A stretch of DNA of 6,188 bases, from positions 1 to 6,188 of the forward strand of contig JBLHPD010000251.1 of NCBI GenBank assembly GCA_047624165.1. The letters run 5' to 3'. Made by a program: the position numbers and the translations under genes. Each line of letters opens with the position of its first letter. Position 1 is the first letter of the stretch. Positions 1 to 5,787 of the stretch are shown one piece after another. Below the pieces are notes generated by a model. That model was not told the origin of the DNA, did not search any database, and saw only the letters and a program-made list of their open reading frames with translations. This stretch comes from Clostridium_AD sp047624165 (GTDB taxonomy: Bacteria; Bacillota; Clostridia; Clostridiales; Clostridiaceae).

Positions 1-115
1 AATATTCACCACCAGTCAAATCATATTTTTAATCTATCTGATGTTTATATTCGACGTTGTATAACCAAAACCCTTTTTGCCAATATAAGGAAATTATTAA
101 TTTGCAATGGCTGAG

Positions 116-183
116 TAGTAACAAAATTTAATTAGACTATGTTTATTAAGTAGAAAAAGCTACTGGTATTATTTTTGTTACTA
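116..183. repeat. Nested inverted repeat upstream of the nitroreductase promoter
   Basis: An 11-bp perfect inverted repeat (TAGTAACAAAA at 116-126, complement at 173-183) encloses a smaller hairpin, AGTAG at 149-153 with CTACT at 160-164. No run of T follows either side, so it is not a typical intrinsic terminator. It lies about 20 bases upstream of the proposed -35 of the next gene. It could be a regulatory structure, the end of an upstream transcript, or a relic of a small mobile element. The repeat is directly visible; its role is unknown. Confidence 0.4.
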
Positions 184-203
184 TGTGATAAAAAAGTGCG
201 TAC

Positions 204-231
204 TTGCAATTTAAATACACTCTGTTAAAAT
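204..231 (+). promoter_or_regulatory. Putative sigma-A promoter of the nitroreductase gene
   Basis: TTGCAA at 204-209 and TAAAAT at 226-231 are separated by 16 bases, close to the vegetative consensus. The ribosome binding site and ATG lie about 60 bases downstream. A short imperfect dyad (AAGT at 194-197, ACTT at 202-205) overlaps the edge of the -35 and could bind a repressor, but it is too short to assign to a regulator family. Confidence 0.5.
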
Positions 232-291
232 CATTTATAGATACCAATAAGAAAGTTAGAAATAATAAATTTAAGCTAGGGGATTAAAAAA

Positions 292-1089
292 ATGGACCTT
301 ATAACTGTAAATGAAGAAAAATGTATTAAATGTGAACAATGTATTAAGGCATGTCCAGCATTTGTTCTAAAGATGGGAGAAAGAGTTCCAGAAGAAGTAG
401 CAAATAGCACTTGTATTGCCTGTGGTCATTGTGTTGCTATATGCCCTAGCGGGGCTATAGATAATAAAAAAACACCGCTTTCAACTCAAGTAGATGCGAA
501 AGAGTTTCCTAAATTAAATGCAGATCAGGCGGAGCATTTTCTAAGGTCACGTCGTTCTATACGAGCTTATCAAGACAAGTCTGTATCACGAGATAAATTA
601 ACAAAATTAGTTGATATTGCAAGGTTAGCACCTACTGGAAGTAATAGTCAAGGTATATCATTTGTGGTAGTTGAGGAAAAGCAATTAGTAAAAGAAGCTG
701 TTGAACTTATAATTGGGATGTTGGAAAAATCCCCATTAGATGGCGCATACAAAGGATTAATTAATGTTTACAGAGAAACCGGAGTTGACCCAATTTTGCG
801 TGGTGCCCCAAACTTAATTATGACTACTGCGGACAAAGACTTTCCAAGCGGAAGGGGTAATTCTATTTCTTCTTTGACTTATCTAGAATTATTTGCGCCT
901 TCACTAGGACTTGGAACTTGTTGGGCTGGATATTTTGAGTATTGTGCCTCCCTTAAGGATTCACCACTGCTTAAATTATTTAATATTCCAGAGGGAAAAA
1001 CGATAACAGCTGCTGTTATGGTTGGATATCCTAAGTATAACTATAAGAGATTAGTTGATAGAACTCCATTAGAGGTCACTTATCTATAA
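292..1089 (+). CDS. Nitroreductase family protein with N-terminal 2[4Fe-4S] ferredoxin domain
   Basis: This is probably a cytoplasmic FMN flavoprotein that takes electrons through two [4Fe-4S] clusters to reduce nitro compounds, quinones or another unknown acceptor. Residues 11-21 (C11, C14, C17, C21) and 41-51 (C41, C44, C47, C51) are two CxxCxxCxxxCP cluster motifs. The nitroreductase domain begins near residue 85 with RSRRSIRAY, where the Arg cluster is typical of the family's FMN phosphate contact. It continues with the SNSQG segment (117-121), GLGTCWAG (206-213) and a terminal GYP (245-247). At 265 residues it has the normal length for the ferredoxin-nitroreductase fusions common in anaerobes. 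The ATG follows AGGGG by about nine bases. It is a single-gene unit between its own promoter and terminator. The physiological substrate cannot be read from the sequence. The family call is firm; no gene symbol is justified. Confidence 0.93.
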   Translation: MDLITVNEEKCIKCEQCIKACPAFVLKMGERVPEEVANSTCIACGHCVAICPSGAIDNKKTPLSTQVDAKEFPKLNADQAEHFLRSRRSIRAYQDKSVSRDKLTKLVDIARLAPTGSNSQGISFVVVEEKQLVKEAVELIIGMLEKSPLDGAYKGLINVYRETGVDPILRGAPNLIMTTADKDFPSGRGNSISSLTYLELFAPSLGLGTCWAGYFEYCASLKDSPLLKLFNIPEGKTITAAVMVGYPKYNYKRLVDRTPLEVTYL

Positions 1090-1097
1090 TATTCTAT

Positions 1098-1142
1098 ATA
1101 TCTAATAGACAGTTTAAAATAACTGTTTATTAGATATTTTTT
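1098..1142 (+). terminator. Intrinsic terminator of the nitroreductase gene
   Basis: A 17-bp stem (1098-1114 with 1121-1137) contains one G-U type pair and closes a TAAAAT loop. A run of six T at 1137-1142 follows directly. It starts 9 bases after the stop codon, which ends this transcript before the long gap. Confidence 0.85.
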
Positions 1143-1273
1143 ATGCCTTTTTTAACTAGAAAGTATAAACTGCCCCTCTAAATTTCATACCAACTCCTTA
1201 ATGACCTTTAGCCAATCACTTGATAATTATATGAAGTTTATTCCAATGTGCTCTAAACAATACATGCAAAATT

Positions 1274-1313
1274 ATTTGCTACATATGCAAAATTATTTGC
1301 ATATGTAGCAAAT
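1274..1313. repeat. Perfect 18-bp inverted repeat with ATTA loop
   Basis: ATTTGCTACATATGCAAA (1274-1291) is followed after ATTA by its exact complement (1296-1313). No T-run follows, so it is unlikely to be a simple terminator on the plus strand. The inner sequence ATGCAAAATTATTTGC (1285-1300) is also present as a direct copy at 1264-1279. It could be a cruciform-forming operator or an RNA hairpin. The repeat is certain; its function is not. Confidence 0.7.
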
Positions 1314-1359
1314 GCTTACATTATTAGAAATTATTACTATTTTAATAATATTTTTTTAA

Positions 1360-1383
1360 AATCAGCAAAATATTTTGCTGATT
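1360..1383. repeat. Perfect 24-bp palindrome
   Basis: The half-site AATCAGCAAAAT is followed directly by its reverse complement, with no spacer. Such a long uninterrupted palindrome is typical of an operator for a dimeric regulator. It could also act as a weak hairpin. It sits about 50 bases upstream of the proposed antiporter promoter. Confidence 0.65.
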
Positions 1384-1429
1384 AAATACATATGTATTTA
1401 TGGAATGGCTTAAATACATATGTATTTAA
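1383..1429. promoter_or_regulatory. Two identical 18-bp palindromes, candidate tandem operators
   Basis: TAAATACATATGTATTTA occurs at 1383-1400 and again at 1411-1428, with centres 28 bases apart. The second copy extends to a 20-bp palindrome (1410-1429) and ends exactly where the proposed -35 hexamer (1430-1435) begins. Two exact copies abutting a promoter are best explained as binding sites for a dimeric transcription factor controlling the antiporter. No regulator gene for it lies in the window. Confidence 0.55.
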
Positions 1430-1457
1430 TTGGCACTGTAATTGCTGTATATATCAA
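1430..1457 (+). promoter_or_regulatory. Putative promoter of the NhaC-type antiporter
   Basis: TTGGCA (1430-1435) and TATCAA (1452-1457) are 16 bases apart. The -35 is one base from consensus and the -10 is mediocre, as expected for a regulated promoter. It implies a leader of roughly 130 bases. The position is chosen by consensus match only. Confidence 0.4.
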
Positions 1458-1525
1458 TTAAAATACTTTCAATATTAATTTGAAATTTGGTGAGGGTGAA
1501 GAAAGGCACTTGGGTCTGAGTACAA

Positions 1526-1548
1526 TAAACTGTTTTAGTAACAGTTTA
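1526..1548 (+). other. Small hairpin in the antiporter leader
   Basis: A 9-bp perfect stem (TAAACTGTT at 1526-1534, complement at 1540-1548) closes a TTAGT loop 44 bases upstream of the start codon. No T-run follows. It may influence leader RNA stability or translation. I do not recognise a known riboswitch class here. Confidence 0.35.
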
Positions 1549-1592
1549 AATAGTAGATAAGCTGTGCTAAAAAATTTGAAGGAGGAATAATT

Positions 1593-3002
1593 ATGAAAGT
1601 TAGAGAACCTTATATTTACGAAGCACTACTTTCTTTTGGGTTATTAATTTTAGTTATGGGTATTGGTATAGCAGTTTTCAAAGCAGACCCTCATATACCA
1701 ATGCTTATTGGAGCGGCATTTGCAGCGTTAATGGCATTGAAAATCGGTTATAAATGGGATTTTATTGAAAAGAGTATGTTTGACGGTATATCACAAGCAC
1801 TACAAGCAATTGTAATATTAGCAATTATAGGAGTTTTGATAGGGGTATGGTTACTTTCTGGAGTTGTACCTACCATGATTTATTATGGTCTTCAAATCTT
1901 ATCTCCAAAAATATTTTTAGTTGCAACTTTAGTTATATGTTCGATTATCTCATTAGCAACCGGTACATCATGGGGAACCATAGGAACTATTGGTATTGCA
2001 TTAATGGGAGTAGCAAATGGATTAGGAATTCCAGCTCCAATAGCTGCAGGAGCAATAATATCAGGTGCGTATTTTGGTGATAAAATGTCTCCATTATCTG
2101 ATACAACCAATTTAGCACCAGCTATGGCAGGTACGGACGTTTTTACACACATTAAATTTATGATGAAACCCACTATAGTAGCTTATGCAATTGCAATGAT
2201 AACATTTGCAGTAGTAGGAATGAAGTTTGCTGGTGCTAATGTGGATATGACGTCAATAGAAGCAATGAAAACTGGGCTTAAAGAATCGTTTAATCTTTCT
2301 CCATTTCTCTTTATTCCACCTATTGTAGTAATCCTATCAATTGCAAGAAAAATGCCTGCAATTCCAGGTATATTCTTAGGAATTATTTTAGGAGCTATAA
2401 TGGCACCCATATTTCAAGGGTCAAATTTTGGAGATATTTTGACTGCTAGTTATAGTGGTTTCGTAAGTAACACAGGCTCAGCATCACTTGATAGTTTATT
2501 ATCAGCAGGCGGTTTAACTAATATGATGTATTCCATATCATTGGCAATCCTATCCATGATGTTTGGAGGCATTATGGAGAAAACAGGACAGCTTGAAGTA
2601 ATCGTTAATAAATTACTAAAAGTTGTAAAAACAGCACAGGGATTAATTATTTTAACAATAGCAACCTGTATAGGAAGTAACATGGCAATGCCTGAGCAAT
2701 ATATATCGATTGTAATACCTGGTCGTATGTACGCTAAGGCTTATCGAGATATGAATCTTCACCCTAAAACCCTATCTAATGCACTTGAATCATCAGGAAC
2801 TTTGACGTCCGCATTAATACCATGGAACACATGTGGCGTATTTATATATGGTGTACTTGGTGTGCCGACTTATATGTATGCAAAGTGGGCAGTATTTAAT
2901 TACACTATGCCAATAGTTGTAATTTTATTAAGTTTCGTGGGTGTTACTGTAGCTTATATGACCAAGGAAGAAAAGCTCATTCAAGAAAGTAAGGCCATGT
3001 AA
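1593..3002 (+). CDS. nhaC: NhaC family Na+/H+ antiporter
   Basis: This is an integral inner-membrane secondary transporter that exchanges Na+ for H+, used in sodium and pH homeostasis. Some family members (MleN type) instead couple organic-acid exchange, for example malate for lactate, to Na+/H+ movement. The 469-residue protein is hydrophobic throughout, with about 11-12 likely membrane segments, and has the usual family length. Conserved-looking polar motifs lie inside membrane regions: GTSWGT at 124-129, GDKMSPLSDTTNLA at 162-175 (acidic and Ser/Thr residues likely near the ion path), EQY at 368-370 and LIPWNTCG at 408-415. The ATG follows AAGGAGGAAT by a normal spacing. It is a single-gene unit downstream of an unusually palindrome-rich region and is followed by a hairpin. 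The family is firm; the true substrate pair is open, so the symbol is a family-level label. Confidence 0.92.
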   Translation: MKVREPYIYEALLSFGLLILVMGIGIAVFKADPHIPMLIGAAFAALMALKIGYKWDFIEKSMFDGISQALQAIVILAIIGVLIGVWLLSGVVPTMIYYGLQILSPKIFLVATLVICSIISLATGTSWGTIGTIGIALMGVANGLGIPAPIAAGAIISGAYFGDKMSPLSDTTNLAPAMAGTDVFTHIKFMMKPTIVAYAIAMITFAVVGMKFAGANVDMTSIEAMKTGLKESFNLSPFLFIPPIVVILSIARKMPAIPGIFLGIILGAIMAPIFQGSNFGDILTASYSGFVSNTGSASLDSLLSAGGLTNMMYSISLAILSMMFGGIMEKTGQLEVIVNKLLKVVKTAQGLIILTIATCIGSNMAMPEQYISIVIPGRMYAKAYRDMNLHPKTLSNALESSGTLTSALIPWNTCGVFIYGVLGVPTYMYAKWAVFNYTMPIVVILLSFVGVTVAYMTKEEKLIQESKAM

Positions 3003-3030
3003 ATTATAATTGCATATTTGATTTGATTTT

Positions 3031-3060
3031 ATAGGAATCAGAGTTTTCTCTGATTCCTAT
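3031..3060. terminator. Bidirectional hairpin between convergent genes
   Basis: A perfect 13-bp stem (ATAGGAATCAGAG at 3031-3043, complement at 3048-3060) with a TTTT loop lies 28 bases after the antiporter stop codon. It is 23 bases beyond the end of the opposing operon. Neither side carries a strong T-run, so termination may be inefficient or assisted. Its position between converging transcripts supports a shared terminator role. Confidence 0.7.
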
Positions 3061-3083
3061 ATTCGCTTTGCTCGTAAAAACTC

Positions 3084-3344
3084 CTAAGATTTTTCACTCT
3101 TTCTTTTTTCTTTAATATCTTTTATTAATAAATAGAAAATACTGATTATTAATATAGCTATTATTCCCATTAATATACCTTCTAATGTTTCATTAATACC
3201 ACTTGCAAATGAAGTTTTAGAAAAAGTTAATATAAACGCCATAAGTATTCCTAATAGTTTGTATATTTTTTTCTCTCTAAGATAATCTTTAAAAAGAAAA
3301 AATGCGAATATTAAAAAACAGATTATACTAATAATGTTTCTCAA
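3084..3344 (-). CDS. Small membrane protein, last gene of the toxin operon
   Basis: An 86-residue protein with three likely membrane segments, near residues 3-18, 29-45 and 56-75, and a Lys/Arg-rich C-terminal tail (76-86). It has no family I recognise. The start is TTG, whose TG overlaps the upstream gene's TGA stop. A strong AGGAGG sits about eight bases upstream, inside the end of the immunity gene, so the two are probably translationally coupled. The strong site and tight overlap argue that it is real despite the rare start codon. By position it may be a second, membrane-located immunity factor or an accessory protein of the toxin locus. That is inference from neighbourhood only. Confidence 0.65.
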   Translation of the reverse strand: MRNIISIICFLIFAFFLFKDYLREKKIYKLLGILMAFILTFSKTSFASGINETLEGILMGIIAILIISIFYLLIKDIKEKRKSEKS

Positions 3345-3826
3345 ATTAATCCCTCCTCACTGATATAGAACTCTGGTTTTATCCCAATAATTCTTATACT
3401 TATTGCAGAATCACCACTCCTTGGATCTTCATATGAAGTAATAGTTGCCCAGTCTAATAAATATTCTATAGATCCAGGTCTTATGTTATCGGGCTTACCT
3501 AATATAGATTTTATAAAATTATCTTGGCTCTCTTTTGTTAGTTTTGCTTTATAATTAGACCAATTTTCATAACTATTAACTAGTTCTGGGTTTGCATCGT
3601 TTATTTGTATAAAACTTAACTTATCTAAATCGTTAAAAGCTACAATAATCCAGCTGTTAAACCCTTCTATTTCAATTGAATTTTTAAATCTGAATACTTT
3701 AGTCTTATCATTATGTTTTCTTAATTCATTATAAAACAATGATATAAATTCACATTTAGTAGTTGTATTATCTATCTCTTTACCATCTATTTTAATATTC
3801 GAATCTACTCTATTCATAAAATTCAC
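3341..3826 (-). CDS. Probable immunity protein of the polymorphic toxin locus
   Basis: A soluble protein of 161 residues (158 if the ATG at 3817 is used) with no signal peptide or membrane segment, mixed alpha/beta in character. It starts directly after the toxin's TAG stop, the usual place for a cognate immunity gene. Two starts compete: GTG at 3826, immediately after the stop, and ATG at 3817. AGGTGA, which overlaps the toxin stop, is well placed for the ATG, so I slightly favour 3817. The C-terminal stretch (residues 110-150) contains an L-G-K-P turn, then YLLDWATI and YEDPRSGDSAISIRI. That Trp plus DPRSG pattern resembles small immunity proteins of Firmicute toxin loci as I remember them, but I cannot name the family with certainty. 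The reading frame is intact, unlike the toxin's. Inferred role: binding and neutralising the toxin's C-terminal domain in the cytoplasm. Confidence 0.7.
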   Translation of the reverse strand: MNFMNRVDSNIKIDGKEIDNTTTKCEFISLFYNELRKHNDKTKVFRFKNSIEIEGFNSWIIVAFNDLDKLSFIQINDANPELVNSYENWSNYKAKLTKESQDNFIKSILGKPDNIRPGSIEYLLDWATITSYEDPRSGDSAISIRIIGIKPEFYISEEGLI

Positions 3827-4282
3827 CTAATATCCCTTTCCGCAAAGTTCAATTATTCTATCTAAAATATTTTCATAATCTTCATATGGCATTTTAAAAT
3901 TTTGCAATTCTATAGCTTTTTCTGGAATCTTTTTCAAATACCCATTGTGAACTAGTTCATTAAAATTTTCAATAAATATTTGTGGTAATTTCCCAACTCC
4001 AAATTGTGGATTAGCATTTGTGATTCCAAAAGCCCCATTCAACTCAATTGTTGGGTCATATGCCATCATTTTATTTCTATATAACGCATTATCCATTCCC
4101 GCTTTATAAAAAGGTTTTACCTGTTTTATCTCACTATGTAATTCTTCAGAGGTCATTATACCAAATTTATTTCTTAAATAACCAATTTTACTTATTCCTA
4201 ATTTATCTGGCACCTTAGCAGCTACTTCATCTACTTTAGCCACTTTCTCTATTATTTGTGTTTTGTTAATTTTAATTTGCAC
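3827..4282 (-). CDS. C-terminal toxin domain, now an orphan frame
   Basis: A 151-codon frame from GTG 4282. The same frame reads nine codons further back (KWQVGNSNN) to the TAA at 4310, so it was once fused to the linker. It is soluble, mixed helix/strand, with one Cys near the end. I see no HNH, ADP-ribosyltransferase, deaminase or pore-forming signature and do not recognise the fold. Notable stretches are ISKIGYLRNKFGIM, YKAGMDNALYRNKMMAYDP and GAFGITNANPQFGVGKLP. Its stop touches the immunity gene, as expected for a toxin cassette. Possible separate translation from the GTG is only weakly supported (AGTAGG lies 13 bases upstream). It may be inert, or may serve as a donor cassette for recombination. 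Confidence 0.55.
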   Translation of the reverse strand: MQIKINKTQIIEKVAKVDEVAAKVPDKLGISKIGYLRNKFGIMTSEELHSEIKQVKPFYKAGMDNALYRNKMMAYDPTIELNGAFGITNANPQFGVGKLPQIFIENFNELVHNGYLKKIPEKAIELQNFKMPYEDYENILDRIIELCGKGY

Positions 4283-4309
4283 ATTATTACTATTACCTAC
4301 TTGCCATTT

Positions 4310-5284
4310 TTAAATATTTATAGGTTCTAATGGATTAACAGGAACCTTATTAATTATTTCGGGTATAATTGTACTCTCCACAGGTTTTATTACCTTTATA
4401 GGTTCTTTAGTTACCTTAATTTCTCCAACCCTTTGATTAAATACATCCATAATTGCCTGCGGTTTATTTACAACTGCCTTCTCGATTATCTTAGAAATTC
4501 CGTATTTAGCACCTATACCAAAACCTCTTACTCCTGCTCCTAGTATAAACCCTTCTCCAGTAGATTTTGCAACATCTTTAAATGTTCCACCTTGAACTAT
4601 AGTATTAACTCCATTAAAATATCCCATTTCTGCGCCACTAGAACCAAGCTTTGTAGTGATTTGCGCTGCTTTGGACAATCCTCTTATTCCAAGCCCATTA
4701 CTTTTAAGTAGTGATTCATTTATGACTTTTTCCGTATTTCCAAAACCTAATCCTCCAGGAGAACCACTTCCTATAAAAGCAAATAATGCTATGTCTCCAG
4801 TTAACCCAGCTATTCCATTAAGAATTCCATTCCCACCCGCTTTAGGTTGTATTTGAATACCTTCTTCATCTACTGATCCAATTGCTGAATGAAAACTACT
4901 AGCAATAGTATTAGATTTTAAAAAGTTAGTATACCTTTCACCCAAATTGGGGTCATTAAATGCTTTACGAATATATTGATTGGTTACTTGATTATTTACT
5001 ATGGGTGCCCAAAACCCTTCATCCGGTTCTAACTGTAACGTTAATTCCTTTATTTGATCACTAGATAAGTTTGCTACAGCTTGCTTATTTCCTATACCAG
5101 CATGACCTAAAATTTTATTGTAATCATCCATATCTCCAATAAGAGAGTTTGAAAAAACACCTACATTCATAAGTGTTAACCCTATCTGCTCTCTTCTATA
5201 CCCAGTGGCTGCATTCTTTATTCTATTTGCACAACCCTCATCCACTTCTTGAAATCTTCTAATGGCATAATCGCTACTTACCAT
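4310..5284 (-). CDS. Toxin pseudogene, central fragment (export/pretoxin region)
   Basis: A 324-codon open frame. The ATG at 5284 is probably an internal Met, not the native start: the frame stays open for 31 more codons upstream to the frameshift, and those codons encode a matching amphipathic helix (SSKLRISAEAIN and onward). No good ribosome binding site precedes 5284. Residues 1-35 continue the helical export-like region. Residues 150-185 and 215-265 are Gly-rich and hydrophobic, with GGNGILNGIAGLTGD and GFILGAGVRGFGIGAKYG typical of pretoxin regions. Residues 285-324 form a Val/Pro/Lys linker that stops at TAA just before the toxin domain. If translated, it would lack both the native N-terminus and the active domain. 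Confidence 0.6.
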   Translation of the reverse strand: MVSSDYAIRRFQEVDEGCANRIKNAATGYRREQIGLTLMNVGVFSNSLIGDMDDYNKILGHAGIGNKQAVANLSSDQIKELTLQLEPDEGFWAPIVNNQVTNQYIRKAFNDPNLGERYTNFLKSNTIASSFHSAIGSVDEEGIQIQPKAGGNGILNGIAGLTGDIALFAFIGSGSPGGLGFGNTEKVINESLLKSNGLGIRGLSKAAQITTKLGSSGAEMGYFNGVNTIVQGGTFKDVAKSTGEGFILGAGVRGFGIGAKYGISKIIEKAVVNKPQAIMDVFNQRVGEIKVTKEPIKVIKPVESTIIPEIINKVPVNPLEPINI

Positions 5285-5355
5285 AACTCTATCAATATTA
5301 TCAATTCTTTTATTAACGCATACTATCTCATCATTAATTGCCTCAGCTGATATTC

Positions 5356-5499
5356 TTAATTTTGATGAGCCAGTAGCTTAAGTATTAGTTTAGCAAGATT
5401 AAGCCTAATTTTTTCATCTTCAGAAGCATCTCTACCTCTATTCAAATTTATTTTTGATTCATTCATTCTCTCGAAAGATATTCCTATTATTCCACTCAA
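5356..5499 (-). CDS. Toxin pseudogene, N-terminal fragment (47 codons)
   Basis: The TTG start has AGGGTGA a few bases upstream. The fragment opens with SGIIGISFERMNESK, the kind of short opening seen in proteins exported through type VII-like systems. Forty-one codons belong to the original frame. The last few (LLAHQN) follow the frameshift and end at TAA 5356-5358. It is too short to function and is best read as the head of the broken gene. Confidence 0.45.
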   Translation of the reverse strand: MSGIIGISFERMNESKINLNRGRDASEDEKIRLNLAKLILKLLAHQN

Positions 5500-5544
5500 T
5501 TATTCACCCTATTCCATCATATATTTGCATAAATATACTTTTAG

Positions 5545-5574
5545 CTTTTATCTTATAAATTCCATTAATTACAA
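5545..5574 (-). promoter_or_regulatory. Weak candidate promoter of the toxin operon
   Basis: On the minus strand, TTGTAA (5574-5569) and TAAAAG (5550-5545) are 18 bases apart, about 45 bases upstream of the TTG start. The match is mediocre, and other AT-rich hexamers nearby could serve. No separate promoter is seen inside the operon, so the immunity genes probably depend on this region. Confidence 0.25.
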
Positions 5575-5578
5575 TTAC

Positions 5579-5690
5579 TCATAATGGCATAAAATTTTTC
5601 CTTTTTATATCTCTTAAATACCTGAGTTTATAGGCCACTATATAACTGATATTTATGTCATATTTTTCTAACTTTATCTAAGTATAACAT
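5579..5690 (-). pseudogene. Possible short coding relic upstream of the toxin
   Basis: A 32-codon frame (5677-5579) reads KLEKYDINISYIVAY and then KLRYLRDIKRKNFMPL before TGA. That composition is protein-like. In a neighbouring frame, ATG 5690 follows AGGAGT and gives MLYLDK before diverging. Removing one A near 5675 would join the two into a peptide of about 36 residues. It could be a decayed small gene or chance, so the call is tentative. Confidence 0.2.
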
Positions 5691-5787
5691 TACTCCTGAC
5701 TTAATCACTGATAATTGAATTTTGCCAGAAAAATTTTTTAACTAAGATATCTACATTCTTTGTAGAAGGAGAGAAATGTGCAGATGA

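Larger units (their letters stand above)
1143..1592. other. Long regulatory gap upstream of the antiporter
   Basis: No convincing protein gene lies here. The left part (1143-1263) is plain AT-rich DNA with one 10-codon minus-strand frame (1156-1188) behind a good AAGGAG. The middle (1264-1429) is packed with palindromes, listed separately. The right part (1430-1592) holds the likely promoter, a leader with a 9-bp hairpin and the antiporter's ribosome binding site. The density of perfect dyads suggests a regulatory region, not random decay. Confidence 0.6.
3827..5499 (-). pseudogene. Polymorphic toxin gene, broken by a frameshift and a nonsense codon
   Basis: Three open pieces join into one coherent protein of about 557 residues. 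Piece one starts at TTG 5499 behind AGGGTGA and is the first codon after an in-frame stop. Its frame is lost after LAKLILK near 5378-5379. Restoring one A in the AA there gives LILK-ATGSSKLRISAE, continuing straight into the 5284 frame. The second lesion is TAA at 4310-4312, in the same frame as the sequence on both sides. Layout in restored numbering: helical, heptad-like N-terminal region (about 1-105) resembling LXG/WXG-type export regions; mixed middle (105-220); Gly-rich hydrophobic pretoxin-like region (221-345); Val/Pro/Lys linker (360-396); unrecognised C-terminal domain (398-557). This is the classic polymorphic-toxin plan, and the two following genes fit immunity. The toxin-family call is inferred from architecture and context. 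The two lesions are read directly. Confidence 0.7.

Noticed and set aside
1..114. Open plus-strand frame running in from the left edge to TGA at 112-114 (37 codons)
   Set aside because: No recognisable motif, and too short to separate from chance; it could still be the end of an upstream gene.
1264..1430. Repeats upstream of the antiporter as a CRISPR array
   Set aside because: The repeats are different palindromes with irregular or no spacers, and no cas genes are present.
1847..2683. Open frames on both strands inside the antiporter gene
   Set aside because: They are shadows of a strongly coding, low-complexity hydrophobic gene. None has a ribosome binding site or plausible protein composition.
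4300..4325. Programmed frameshift or readthrough around the TAA in the toxin gene
   Set aside because: The downstream part is in the same frame, so a frameshift would not rescue it. TAA followed by AAA is not a recognised readthrough context.
4656..4856. 66-codon plus-strand frame antisense to the toxin gene
   Set aside because: It mirrors the Gly-rich toxin region, giving a Pro-rich nonsense protein, and has no ribosome binding site.
5370..5390. Programmed frameshift at the N-terminal lesion
   Set aside because: CTTAAGCTACT is not a slippery heptamer in the required frame, and one missing A in a short A-run is the simpler explanation.
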